Shown here: positions 17,433 to 27,200 of the stretch, one piece after another | Layout: the number at the start of each line of letters is the position of its first letter | Position numbering within the stretch: the stretch's first letter is position 1 | Assembly: GCA_020635855.1 (NCBI GenBank) | Contig: JACJYZ010000004.1 | Span: 620,001 to 684,000 of the forward strand | DNA: 64,000 nt | Direction: 5' to 3' | Source of the DNA: Flavobacteriales bacterium | GTDB lineage: Bacteria > Bacteroidota > Bacteroidia > JACJYZ01 | Made by a program: the position numbers and the translations under genes | The notes under the pieces: model-generated | Databases searched by the model: none | What the model saw: the letters and a program-made list of their open reading frames with translations, nothing else | Told to the model about the DNA's origin: nothing

Positions 17433-18344
17433 CTAAGGTGTAGCATCCATCAACTCCATCACCAGTCTCGTGTGGTTGATGTTGTTGAACTCCAGTCGCA
17501 CAAAGCCGTACTTGTCGTTGAAGTACGAACGCAGGGAGGTGGCGCCGATCGGGCTGTTGGCGTCGGACTGTGTAACGGCGCACCTGACTTTGCCGATGGA
17601 TCCTCCCAGGTCGAGTTCCTGCACACCTATATTCTGGTACATGATGTTAAAGGCAACCTGATCGGGTACGTAGATTTTGGCACCGGCCAGCAACACGGGC
17701 GGGATGTCCATTTCGCTGCTCCAGAATTCGTCGCCCATGCGGATCATCGGGAACGGGTTGCACTCATTCAGGGCAAATCCGAACAGGCGCGGCATGTAAA
17801 GCATCACCTGGTTGGGGAGTTCCTGCACCCCGTTCTGTTCACCCACGAGGATGCGTCCGAGGCGGTTGTAATAGTCGATTTTCAGTACCGTTTGTGATTG
17901 GGCGATGGGGTTGTGGGCCATGGTGGAGCACACGCGCATCTTCACATACTCAACCGGAAAATTATGTGCGTATGAAATGTGTTCTGCATCCGTGAACGTC
18001 CAGTTGACACAGAGGATGGAGGGATCCTGCATGCAGCGTTCGTCGTAGTAGGCAGCCGTGAGGAGTCGCTTTCCGGAAGAATCGGCGAAGAGGTAGCGGT
18101 AGGTGAACACACGTCCGGCGCGGTAGATGTTGTTGTACTGAACATTCGGATTGGGCGCATCGTTGTCCATCATCGCCGGCACGTCCTGCATGTTATACCA
18201 CTGGGGCAGGTTCACGGGCAGGTCTTCCGGTGGGATGGAATTGTTCTGAGCAGGTGGCGGATGATCACCACACGCCGGCATGAGTATGATGCCGGCAGCG
18301 AACAGGGCCATCCGGTAAATCCGCTTGTAGAAGTGTAGACGCAT
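17433..18344 (-). CDS. Lipoprotein of unknown function
   Basis: 303 residues from ATG 18344 (a GTG six codons upstream is possible). N-terminus MRLHFYKRIYRMALFAAGII leads to a lipobox-like LMPAC, so a lipid anchor is likely. The mature part starts Pro/Asn-rich and then looks globular, with four scattered cysteines (ERCMQ, SILCVNW, RVCSTM, NECNPF). The central region includes FTYRYLFADSSGKRL and the end NINHTRLVMELMDATP. No family recognised. It stands alone between repeat-bearing intergenic regions. Confidence 0.6.
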   Translation of the reverse strand: MRLHFYKRIYRMALFAAGIILMPACGDHPPPAQNNSIPPEDLPVNLPQWYNMQDVPAMMDNDAPNPNVQYNNIYRAGRVFTYRYLFADSSGKRLLTAAYYDERCMQDPSILCVNWTFTDAEHISYAHNFPVEYVKMRVCSTMAHNPIAQSQTVLKIDYYNRLGRILVGEQNGVQELPNQVMLYMPRLFGFALNECNPFPMIRMGDEFWSSEMDIPPVLLAGAKIYVPDQVAFNIMYQNIGVQELDLGGSIGKVRCAVTQSDANSPIGATSLRSYFNDKYGFVRLEFNNINHTRLVMELMDATP

Positions 18345-18493
18345 CTGCAGGCCAAGATACACAATCGCTGTTCACCTCTGTCCGTTGAAAAGTTTCGTGT
18401 TAAATTTTTCGCATGTGAATTAATTATTATCTAGATTTCGATCGCTTTACCGGTAAGTTCGGGGACGCCACCCGGGCGGCCGTTTTAATGTGA

Positions 18494-18754
18494 ATGGTGT
18501 GTATGAATGCTTCCGAATATAACCAGTTGGACATGGATCAGAAGACCCGCATGTTATGGACCAGCGGGATGCTGCTGGATGAGCGCATTGAGTTCAGCAA
18601 GTTCAGGGTTTGCATTTACCACCTGAGGGGTTTCTATGTGGAGCTGACCATCGGTATGAAGGATGACAGCATACGGCGGGTGCATGCAATGGAAAAGCCG
18701 AGGGACTGGAACGGTTACCTGAACAGCGTAGACCTGGAGGCGTTGCTGGGCTGA
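18494..18754 (+). CDS. Small conserved protein of unknown function
   Basis: 86 residues; ATG 18494, or the ATG three codons later at 18503. Sequence MLLDERIEFSKFRVCIYHLRG, then FYVELTI and a C-terminal YLNSVDLEALLG. Proteins of this size and pattern (ERI...K..LY.L..FYVE, ending in YL..I.LE.LL) are common in Bacteroidota with no known role. Coding is supported by its preserved hydrophobic/charged pattern; function unknown. Confidence 0.65.
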   Translation: MVCMNASEYNQLDMDQKTRMLWTSGMLLDERIEFSKFRVCIYHLRGFYVELTIGMKDDSIRRVHAMEKPRDWNGYLNSVDLEALLG

Positions 18755-18770
18755 AGTTGTTGATGGGATC

Positions 18771-18855
18771 TCTGTCTCATTTATTTCCTCCCTTTCTTTT
18801 ACCCTTTACCCTTTTACCCCCCTTTACTTCTTTACCTTTTTACCCCTTCCCTACT
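18771..18855. repeat. Pyrimidine-rich TTTACC repeat tract
   Basis: About 85 nt almost purely C/T on the plus strand with iterated TTTACCC/CTTTACC words. It separates the small ORF from the convergent acyltransferase gene and marks the edge of an AT-richer block. Confidence 0.6.
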
Positions 18856-18869
18856 TCAAGTCCATCCTG

Positions 18870-20033
18870 CTAGGCCTGAATTTCACGCGAACGGATGAAT
18901 CTGCGGTTGGGTTTTATTTTATTTCTTATGTCCATAATCGGTTTTTCGTAATATGTATATATCAATGTAGACGCCACAATCACTACGCCCCAATATGTGA
19001 AATACATTGCCCATGCAGATGTTGGACCATGCGGTGGAAAATTAAGACGAATGATCTCCGAAACCAGGGACAGGTTTATCAAATACATGGAATATGATAT
19101 TAAACTGATATGTGTAATTACCCTTGTAACAATTGGTGGTGCCGACTTTATGGCATCAAACTTTGGCAACAGCAAAAAACAACCGAAATCCTGAAGAATG
19201 ATCTTAAACACTTTGGTTGAATATTCATTGGGCAACCATGAGGAATAAATGATGGCATAACACAAAATGATTCCCAGAACGAAACTGACATTGCGAATTT
19301 TCAACCAAAGGGTTGGATACCAGTATTTGAGAAATGCGGCTGAAAGTCCGAGTGCAATGCCATCAAATCTATATATGACAACCTTGTATATTTTTACACC
19401 GAGCCAGAATTCATCTACTTGAAAGTTTGATGCGATAAATGCCCTGAGGAAGAATGAAGTCAGCAGAAATACACAAGTTGAAAAAAGAAATATTTGCTTT
19501 CTGGCAAGCTTCCATTTTTTTCCAATAACAAAGAAGCAGCTCAGAAGGATTGGAAATAAAAGATAGAACCACTCTTCAACACTTAAGCTCCATGATTCCC
19601 AGAAGAAATTGTAAAAAGGTTGACTGAAGTTTTGAAGAAAAAGGAAATATTTCCAATTGAATTGCGAGAAGTCTCCACCCACTATACCACAGTAAACAAA
19701 CAAAACATTTAAGAGGAGGATTAAATAATAATTTGGAAGCGTACGGAACCATCTTCTTATCCAAAAATTCCAAATGGTGCTTATTCCAAGCGACCGGGTA
19801 TTCTGAAATGTCTTAATAAGTATTCCCCCAATTAAGAATCCGCTAAGCACAAAAAACATCTCAACCCCATCGATTAATGGTATCCATGGGAAATTCGTAT
19901 TGGCTTCATTCAGCATCCAACCACCATGTCCCAGAACAACAAATAGGATGGCCAATGCTCGCATTAGATCAAGCCCAAATACCCTATTGCTATACTCCGG
20001 ATTTAAATGAAACAGTTTTACCCGCAATGACAT
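18870..20033 (-). CDS. Acyltransferase family 3 (OafA/YrhL-like) membrane protein
   Basis: 387 residues, ten or so membrane segments. Family start: FGLDLMRALAILFVVLGHGG (the catalytic-type histidine within VLGHG), then DGVEMFFVLSGFLIGGIL and IRRWFRTLPNYYLILLLN; also SWSLSVEEWFYLLFPILL, all hallmarks of acyltransferase 3 proteins that O-acylate surface sugars. ATG 20033 follows the T9SS protein gene by 26 nt, so it is the last gene of a likely operon starting at 22807. Base composition is clearly AT-richer than neighbours (21 G/C of 60 at 19441-19500 versus 35 of 60 at 11701-11760), which fits recent acquisition. Confidence 0.88.
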   Translation of the reverse strand: MSLRVKLFHLNPEYSNRVFGLDLMRALAILFVVLGHGGWMLNEANTNFPWIPLIDGVEMFFVLSGFLIGGILIKTFQNTRSLGISTIWNFWIRRWFRTLPNYYLILLLNVLFVYCGIVGGDFSQFNWKYFLFLQNFSQPFYNFFWESWSLSVEEWFYLLFPILLSCFFVIGKKWKLARKQIFLFSTCVFLLTSFFLRAFIASNFQVDEFWLGVKIYKVVIYRFDGIALGLSAAFLKYWYPTLWLKIRNVSFVLGIILCYAIIYSSWLPNEYSTKVFKIILQDFGCFLLLPKFDAIKSAPPIVTRVITHISLISYSMYLINLSLVSEIIRLNFPPHGPTSAWAMYFTYWGVVIVASTLIYTYYEKPIMDIRNKIKPNRRFIRSREIQA

Positions 20034-20059
20034 ACCAATGGTTATTCTAAATCGGAACT

Positions 20060-21013
20060 TTATTGCTTTATTAACTTTTCAATGGACACGACCCTCCTGT
20101 CTTTTTCTAACCACACAAGGTACATGCCCTCTGGCAAAGCTGTGATATCCATTTCCGGTTGGCCCACGTTGATTTCCATTTCAGCACGTTTTCTTCCAAA
20201 AAGATCGTAAATGGATATGTGCAGTGGCGTGTTGATTACTGGGCCTTTGATGGTTATTTTTCCCGTGGTCGGATTGGGAAATACCTTGACAATTTCCTTG
20301 GGTATGGTGGAGAGATTTTTCACCCCATCAGGTGGCAGTACCGCGCAAGCTATCGTATCACTTCCACATGGAGCCTGGTATATGATATCTCCATTGACGG
20401 AAAAGCATTCCAGGTTGGTTCCGAAATCAAAAGCTCCATAGTAACAAGCCGTTAATCCCGTGGTCGAACCAATTCCCTCAATGATTGAAAAATAGCTGCA
20501 CACATCCGTGGTGTCAAAGTTTATTCTCTTTCGGTATGCATTTTCTATTTGCACCGAGTCAACGGATTTAACGATTGCCATTCCCGCAGGAAGTTGCTTA
20601 CCTAAATAGCCTTTTAAAGTATCTCCCGCCTTGAGGTTGAAGTCATATAATAAGGTATCGGAAGTCATCCATGCTGACCGCCAGAAAACCTTTCTTGCTA
20701 TGGTATCATCCCTTAGCAAACCCGGGCCTAAACCTGTTGGAGGATTACAGCATGTTCCACTGGTCATCTGCACACCCTCCTCATATACCTTTTTATACCA
20801 GTGGCCATCCATCAGGGTATCATTCCCGAGGTAATTCTGTATGTATGCTTGGTCACCACATTGGTGGCCATCCGTGCACACCGAAGACATTCCCCATATC
20901 GCATTGCCCTTGGGAAAGGGGTGGTAGACATTCGTCTGACCTTGGGTTGTTACTGAGAATATCAATGCACACAATCCGATAAGCATGCACGTTCGTGTTG
21001 GGGTTCTTACCAT
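20060..21013 (-). CDS. T9SS type A sorting-domain protein, cysteine-rich, function unknown
   Basis: 317 residues with signal peptide (cleavage near TQGQ, about residue 26). The N-terminal two thirds carry many cysteines (SSVCTDGHQCGDQ, SGTCCNPP, DVCSYF, TACYYG, APCGSDTIACA), suggesting disulfides in a secreted fold. The last ~80 residues are a sorting domain: VKVFPNPTTGKITI, HISIYDLFGRKRAE, ALPEGMYLVWLEK. Secretion by T9SS is inferred from that tail. Lies 54 nt downstream of the small lipoprotein gene. Confidence 0.75.
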   Translation of the reverse strand: MVRTPTRTCMLIGLCALIFSVTTQGQTNVYHPFPKGNAIWGMSSVCTDGHQCGDQAYIQNYLGNDTLMDGHWYKKVYEEGVQMTSGTCCNPPTGLGPGLLRDDTIARKVFWRSAWMTSDTLLYDFNLKAGDTLKGYLGKQLPAGMAIVKSVDSVQIENAYRKRINFDTTDVCSYFSIIEGIGSTTGLTACYYGAFDFGTNLECFSVNGDIIYQAPCGSDTIACAVLPPDGVKNLSTIPKEIVKVFPNPTTGKITIKGPVINTPLHISIYDLFGRKRAEMEINVGQPEMDITALPEGMYLVWLEKDRRVVSIEKLIKQ

Positions 21014-21067
21014 GGTTCCGAGGATTTTTTAGACATGTGGGATATCGTTGCTGTCGTACACGCGGTA

Positions 21068-21568
21068 TTATTTCATCACTTCAAAAGGAGAATGAACCGG
21101 TTGTTCCACGCCATTGTACCATACCTTTGTGTTATAAAAATGGTTGGTTCCCTGTTCCCATTCCGTTGTAATGGTGTCAGTGTCCAGGCTGTCCAGTTGC
21201 AGGTACGCAATGGCGGTACCGGTTCTGATTTCACCCGGGGCCGGTTGTCCTTCAGGTTCGGAAAATGTTAATACAGTTAATTGTACGGGAGCAGTTTCTG
21301 TTATCAATGCCATGTTTCTGGGAACGTCCATATTCGTATCATAAACCTCTACAATGCTGTCATTGATGAGATAGTACAACCTCATCTTTTCAAACGAATA
21401 TGACCCCGCTAGAGAAGAATCCAATAAATCATCGCCATTCGCATTCACAAAGGAAATGGCCAAATCACAACTGATCACGTAAGAATCATCTTCCGGTTTG
21501 TCTTTATCTTTTTTGCATGCCGATAGAAAGATGGCCATCATTCCCAGAATTATCATGGATCGTTTCAT
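21068..21568 (-). CDS. Small lipoprotein downstream of C10 protease
   Basis: 166 residues. Signal peptide ending in lipobox FLSAC followed by a lysine-rich linker (KKDKDKPEDD). The mature domain is predicted mostly beta (YSFEKMRLYYLINDSIVEVY; PVQLTVLTFSEPEGQ; AIAYLQLDSLDTDTITTEWE). No family recognised. It starts 3 nt after the stop of the C10 cysteine protease, so the two are translationally coupled. In other C10 protease loci the neighbouring small gene can encode a dedicated inhibitor; here this is a hypothesis only. Confidence 0.65.
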   Translation of the reverse strand: MKRSMIILGMMAIFLSACKKDKDKPEDDSYVISCDLAISFVNANGDDLLDSSLAGSYSFEKMRLYYLINDSIVEVYDTNMDVPRNMALITETAPVQLTVLTFSEPEGQPAPGEIRTGTAIAYLQLDSLDTDTITTEWEQGTNHFYNTKVWYNGVEQPVHSPFEVMK

Positions 21569-21571
21569 ATG

Positions 21572-22807
21572 TCAGGGGTGAATGTTGATGAGGATATGAC
21601 TGTCACTATTCAAATTTAAGTTCCCCGGAGTAAAATCGCCATATAGGTACCATCCGTTGTAAAGACCTATGCCATTTTGGTACCATCCCCAGTTCATGCG
21701 CAAATAGAAATCTGATATAAACGATGTCTCATACTCGTAATAAGTACCAGGGTTATGAATAAGCACATGCCTGTTCCTGCGGTATCCGTCACATACCCAC
21801 GCATGGCCCCCGGTACCGTTCAGCAAACTGCCCCGAATGACCACCGGCCATTGGGCATTCATTTGTTGAACAATTGCCGTTGAAGTGGTTGATACATACT
21901 GAATGGATGTGGAGTATCCGAAATCGCCTTCAAGCACATTTTCCACTTTTTTTGTCTGCGCACTTGAACCTTCACACCCGTAATCCATGTTCACATCCAC
22001 ACCGATATCGTGTATCAGTCGGGATGTTTCGTTGCTACCTGCGTTATCGGGCATGGCTGACCATGAATAGGAATTGGGGTAATGCCAATACTTCATCACC
22101 TGAGCCGTTGCAACTGCCACGCAACCGGCCCAGGCGTGTCCGTTACCGGTTGTACTGCATAGCATATAAGGTACTTGATCGTTATAGCCGGGACCCTGCC
22201 CCCAAATGGTTGAAGTGTACGGCCCCTTCTGCTCGTAGACTGTTCCTCCGCTTACAATCTCTTCTTCCCCAATCGGCGGAGCATACCCATCCCATTGCTC
22301 CTTGATGTGTACATCCGGTTCATATGCCGGCGTATCGCGGATCTTCCCGATCTTTTTCACCCGTTCCTGCACCCAATCCGTAATCCCGAACGAAGGCGGA
22401 TTGACGGGGTCGTAGGCAAAGGTGCCTTTTTCCGAGAATGCCAATATGGGAACCTCCTTTTTACTCCCCGACACCACAATGAATCCCGCGGGGTCAAGGT
22501 TGATCACATACAGGGCTGCCTGGCCATGTGTGTCATTGATTGCAAATGCCTTTTTCAATTTTTTTCCCGATGCAAATGTTGTCGCTCCCATGGTGTGCGG
22601 TTGTTTTGCCGTCACGGAAGGATCATTCAGGAATGCCGCCTGATAGGAGAAGTCCCTCGCAACCTGGAGGGCTGTCTCAGTTGAAACTTCCATACTCTTC
22701 CGGATGTCCTTTTCTTTTTTAACAATCGCATCCTTTTTACAGGAAGCCATTACAAGACCTACACCGATGAGTACATATTGCCATTTTCCGGTGAGTTTGA
22801 GCTGCAT
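21572..22807 (-). CDS. C10 family (streptopain-like) cysteine peptidase lipoprotein
   Basis: 411 residues from ATG 22807, which opens a lipoprotein signal (lipobox VMASC, Cys23); an ATG seven codons upstream at 22828 is possible. A Spi/streptopain-type propeptide appears first (GFIVVSGSKKEVPILAFSEK). The catalytic cysteine Cys229 is in GHAWAGCVAVATAQVMKYW and the catalytic histidine His335 in TGGHAWVCDGY; a Trp-rich C-terminus (RMNWGWYQNGIGLYNG) completes the papain-like fold. Expected to be a lipid-anchored, self-activating protease of the cell envelope. First gene of a probable operon: protease, lipoprotein, T9SS protein, acyltransferase. Confidence 0.88.
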   Translation of the reverse strand: MQLKLTGKWQYVLIGVGLVMASCKKDAIVKKEKDIRKSMEVSTETALQVARDFSYQAAFLNDPSVTAKQPHTMGATTFASGKKLKKAFAINDTHGQAALYVINLDPAGFIVVSGSKKEVPILAFSEKGTFAYDPVNPPSFGITDWVQERVKKIGKIRDTPAYEPDVHIKEQWDGYAPPIGEEEIVSGGTVYEQKGPYTSTIWGQGPGYNDQVPYMLCSTTGNGHAWAGCVAVATAQVMKYWHYPNSYSWSAMPDNAGSNETSRLIHDIGVDVNMDYGCEGSSAQTKKVENVLEGDFGYSTSIQYVSTTSTAIVQQMNAQWPVVIRGSLLNGTGGHAWVCDGYRRNRHVLIHNPGTYYEYETSFISDFYLRMNWGWYQNGIGLYNGWYLYGDFTPGNLNLNSDSHILINIHP

Positions 22808-22828
22808 TTTTGGTTGGAATAAATACAT

Positions 22829-23138
22829 TCGGAGGTGGATTTAAATGATTTCATAATGAGAACATTTATAAAGTTCCAACAATATTATTCCATACCGCCA
22901 CCACAAAAAAGGGACATTTATTGTATAATGTCAAATATAAAAATTAAATAATACACCCTATATATTCACCATAAACCCATGTTCGCATGGATGGGCAGCG
23001 CCTTCCACTGTTGCAATGTGGGTGGACATTTCATTCACTTTGTTTGATCCGCCATACATCAATGGGAACAAATACCAACAAAATCCACAAAAGGGGATGG
23101 AAAGAAATGGGTAAGGGTAGGATATGGGGAAAAGCAGG
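22829..23138. other. AT-rich intergenic region upstream of the C10 operon
   Basis: 310 bp without a credible gene (a 70-codon reverse frame here has unnatural composition). The reverse strand carries TATATTTG (plus-strand CAAATATA at 22932-22939), a perfect -7 element, but no TTG at the usual spacing. The stretch 22990-23110 shows nothing I can name. Confidence 0.5.
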
Positions 23139-23795
23139 CTAGGATGCCGCCGGCGCTTCCTCCACCGCATGCACCTGTTCCTCCGTTTTCAACACTTTCT
23201 TCTCATGCGGGAAGAACCGTTTCTGAAAAACCAGGATCAGGAAAACGCCGATGGTGATGGAAGAATCTGCGACGTTGAAGATGGGTCGGAAGAACAGGAA
23301 CTCTTCCCCACCCCATAGTGGAAACCAATCAGGAAATGTGCCTGACAAGATGGGAAAGTAGAGCATGTCCACCACTTTGCCGTGAAGGAATCCGGCATAG
23401 CCACCATCTGCAGGCATGAGGGTGGCTACCTTGTGGTAACTGTCAGTAAAGATCAGGCCGTAAAAGGCGCTGTCGATGATGTTGCCGACAGCACCAGCGA
23501 AAATAAGTGAGATGCTGATGATCAAACCGCCCGGAGCCTGGCGTTTGATGAGTCCGAAAAGGTACCAGACAATGGCTGCCACGGCACCGATACGGAAGAG
23601 GCTCAGCAGCAGTTTGCCTCCCGGGATGCCCCACTCCACACCGAATGCCATCCCGTTGTTTTCGGTGAAATGCAAGTAGAACCAATGGCCCAGCGCAGGC
23701 CATTCCTGTTCCAGGTACATGTGGGTTTTGACCCAAATCTTGAGCGTCTGATCAATCAGCAGCACAAGAAAGATCGTGGAGAGGGCCTTTTTCAA
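23139..23795 (-). CDS. lspA: Lipoprotein signal peptidase (signal peptidase II), TTG start
   Basis: Cleaves the signal peptide of prolipoproteins in the inner membrane. 218 residues, longer than the usual ~165 because of a periplasmic insert around residues 118-165 and a charged C-tail. Family motifs: IDQTLKIWVKT, FTENNGMAFG, GAVGNIIDS, and the two catalytic aspartates Asp143 (GKVVDMLYF) and Asp177 (FNVADSSITIG). The only start that keeps the first membrane helix is TTG at 23795. It follows the dksA-like gene by 8 nt; together with ileS it reproduces the conserved ileS-lspA linkage. Many lipoproteins elsewhere in the window would be its substrates. Confidence 0.93.
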   Translation of the reverse strand: MKKALSTIFLVLLIDQTLKIWVKTHMYLEQEWPALGHWFYLHFTENNGMAFGVEWGIPGGKLLLSLFRIGAVAAIVWYLFGLIKRQAPGGLIISISLIFAGAVGNIIDSAFYGLIFTDSYHKVATLMPADGGYAGFLHGKVVDMLYFPILSGTFPDWFPLWGGEEFLFFRPIFNVADSSITIGVFLILVFQKRFFPHEKKVLKTEEQVHAVEEAPAAS

Positions 23796-23803
23796 TGCAC
23801 TGT

Positions 23804-24205
23804 TTACTTGCCGTCGGATTGTTGCCGTTTGGCATCAATGCTGAGGGTTGCATGCGGTACCGCGCGGAGCCTTTCCTTTGAAATCAGTTTGCCGGTTTCG
23901 CGGCAAATGCCGTAGGTCTTGTTCTCAATGCGAACCAATGCATTCTCCAAATGCTGGATGAACTTCTTCTGGCGGGTTGCCAGGTTGGCCACCTCTTCCT
24001 TGGTCAGCACTTCTGAACCGTCTTCCATCGGTTTGAACGAGTGGTAGGTGTCATCGGTCCCATGGTCATCTTTACGTGAGATGGAACTGCTCAAAAGGTC
24101 GAGGTCTTTCTTGGCCTCATCGAGCTTTTCCAGGATCAGCGTCTTGAATTCCTTCAATTCTGCGTCGCTATATCTGTCTTTGGGTTGCTCCGTCTTTTTT
24201 GCCAT
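23804..24205 (-). CDS. TraR/DksA family protein with degenerate zinc finger
   Basis: 133 residues. N-terminal coiled-coil (ELKEFKTLILEKLDEAKKDL), a central DDHGTDDTYH acidic stretch, then the DksA-type C-terminal finger region YGICRETGKLISKERL. Only one of the four zinc cysteines remains (Cys101), the form usual in Bacteroidota. Family members bind the RNA polymerase secondary channel; whether this one responds to ppGpp is not visible. Sits between ileS (12 nt upstream) and lspA (8 nt downstream) in one transcript. Confidence 0.88.
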   Translation of the reverse strand: MAKKTEQPKDRYSDAELKEFKTLILEKLDEAKKDLDLLSSSISRKDDHGTDDTYHSFKPMEDGSEVLTKEEVANLATRQKKFIQHLENALVRIENKTYGICRETGKLISKERLRAVPHATLSIDAKRQQSDGK

Positions 24206-24217
24206 ATACGCGAATGG

Positions 24218-27200
24218 TTAATTGTTCTGATATTTCTCAATCTGTATGCGGGTGGCCAACCCATCATCCACATCCACCAGGATGCTTTGGCCTTCTTCCA
24301 GGGAAGGTACGAATTCGAGACTTTCGGCAAGCGTCTCCGAACAAATATATTCCCTGTTGTTTTCGATCGCCTGACGGATCCCGTTGTTTTCCTGGATGCG
24401 CAGTGCGATCTTATCCGTCACTTCAAAATTCATGTCCTTTCTCAGGTTCTGGATCTTGTTCACCACTTCCCTGGCAACACCTTCTTCGCGCAGTGCCTCA
24501 GTTACGGTCACGTCCAGGGCCACCGTCAGCCGGTCCAAATGGGCAACCAGCCAACCCGGAATATCCTCTGAAAAGATCTCTACTTCCGATAGCTCAACGG
24601 TGGCTTTTTCACCCTGGAGACTGATCTCATACGATCCATCCTTTTCCAGGGTTGCAATTTGTTCGGGCGTCCACTGATCAATGGCCGCGGCCACTTCCTT
24701 CATGCTTTTTCCGAAGCGCGGACCCAGTTTCTTGAAATCCGGTTTTACCTTCTTCACGATCACGCCCGATCCTTCTTCAAGGAACTCCAGCGTTTTCACA
24801 TTCACCTCTGACAGCACCAGGTCTTTCACCGCCTCCACATTCTTACGGAAAGCTTCATCCAGCACGGGCACCATGATCCGGTTGAGGGGTTGTCTTACTT
24901 TGATCTTTTCTCTTTTGCGCAACGACAACACCATGTGCGATATTTTCTGCGCCAGTTCCATCCGGGTTTCCAGGTCGCGGTCCCTGTATGCGGATTTGCT
25001 TTCCGGCATCAGCGAAAGATGGACGGAATCGTGGCTTTCCTGTCCGGTGATGCGGTTCAGGTCGGTATATAAATGATCTGCATAGAACGGCGCGATCGGA
25101 GCCATCAGTTTGGCCACCGTGATCAGGCACTCGTACAGGGTCTGGTACGCCGATATCTTGTCCCGCGAATATTCTCCCTTCCAGAAACGGCGACGGCACA
25201 GGCGCACATACCAGTTGCTGAGGTGTTCATCCACGAATTCAGCCACCAGGCGTCCGGCACGGGTCGGTTCGTAGTCGGCATAGTGTGCATCCACCTGTTC
25301 GATCAGCGCGTGCAGGGCCGACAGGATCCACCGGTCGATCTCGGGGCGCTCTGCCACCGGCACCTGCGCCTCCTTACCTGCAAAGCCGTCGATGTTGGCA
25401 TACAGCGCAAAGAATGAGTAGGTGTTATAAAGCGTACCGAAGAACTTGCGTTGCACTTCGGCCACACCTTCGATATCAAACTTCAGGTTGTCCCACGGTT
25501 GTGCGTTGGTGATCAGGTACCAGCGGGTGGCATCCGGACCATATTCCGCGATCGTTTTGAACGGGTCCACGGCATTGCCCAGTCGTTTCGACATCTTGTT
25601 GCCGTTCTTGTCAAGCACCAGTCCGTTCGACACCACATTGCGGAAAGCCACCGAATCAAACAGCATCACGGCAATCGCATGCAGGGTGAAGAACCAACCG
25701 CGTGTCTGGTCCACGCCTTCCGCGATGAAGTCGGCGGGGTAGTTCTTTTCAAACAGTTCCTTGTTTTCAAATGGATAATGGAACTGCGCATAGGGCATGG
25801 CGCCCGAGTCGAACCATACGTCGATCAGGTCGCTTTCCCGGATCAGTTTCTTGCCTGAATCGGATACCAGCACGATATCATCCGCATAGGGTTTGTGCAG
25901 GTCGAACGTGTTGTAATTCGCTTCCGAGAAATCACCCGGCTTGAAGTTGGCCAGGGGATTTTCTTTCATGAAGCCGGCCTCGATCGACTTTTCGATTTCG
26001 CTCTTCAGTTCTTCCACGCTACCGATGCATTTGCGTTCCGACTTGTCTTCGCTGGTCCAGATGGGGATGGGAATGCCCCAGAAGCGGGAACGCGACAGGT
26101 TCCAGTCGACCAGGTTTTCCAGCCAGTTGCCGAAGCGACCTGTGCCGGTGGCGGCAGGTTTCCAGTTGATGGTTTTGTTGTGTGCGATGAGCTTGTCTTT
26201 CGCTGCGGTGGTGCGGATGAACCATGAATCCAGCGGGTAGTAAAGCACCGGTTTGTCGGTACGCCAGCAATGGGGGTAGCTGTGGGCATACTTCTCCACC
26301 AGGAAGGCTTTGTTGTCTTCCTTCAGTTTGATGGCGATGCGCACATCGGTGGGCTTGTAATCGGGTTGATCGGCCACGCCGGGCGCTTCGTATTCCGCCT
26401 TCACGAACATGAGTGCGAAATCCGTCACCTCCTTCACAAAGCGGCCTTGCTTGTCCACCAGCGGCACCATGGTTCCGTTCTCATCCTTCACCAGGATGGA
26501 AGGCACGTTGTTGGCCTTGCTCACGCGGAAGTCATCGGCACCGAACAGCGACGCGGTATGCACGATGCCGGTACCGTCTTCGGTGGTTACGAAGTCACCG
26601 GGGATCACGCGGAACGCTTCACCTTCGGATTCATCCGGCTGCACATACGGCATGAGTTGCTCGTATTTGATGCCAAGGAGTTGGGTGCCGGCGAAGGGGT
26701 TTCCCACCTGAGCGGGGATCAGTTTATCACCTTCGTTGTAGTCTGCCAATGCAGCTGCCTGGGCATCCGCATTGAAATATTTTCCAACCAGTTCTTTTGC
26801 CAGTACAACAGACACGGGTTTGAAGGTATACCGGTTGAAGGTTTTCACCTTCACGTATTCGATCTTCTCGCCTACGGCCAGTGCACAGTTGGACGGCAAG
26901 GTCCAGGGTGTGGTGGTCCAGGCGAGGATGCGAACGTCTTCGTCTTCTTCCGAAAAGAGAAACGCCGACCGTTCGTTCTTCACTGCCTTGAACTCGGCGA
27001 TGATGGATGTATCCTTCACCTCGCGGTAGCACCCCGGTTGGTTCAGTTCATGGGTACTCAGGCCTGTGCCGGCAGCCGGTGAATAGGGTTGTACGGTGTA
27101 TCCTTTGTAGAGCAGATCCTTTTCGTACAACTTCTGCAGCAGGTTCCAGACCGACTCGATGTAGGAATTCTCGAATGTGATGTACGGATGATCCAGGTCG

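Noticed and set aside
22958..23170. Reverse-strand 70-codon frame between the C10 operon and lspA
   Set aside because: Composition is implausible (RKRRRH start, Pro/Phe/Cys-rich) and it overlaps the lspA end; no signal or motif.
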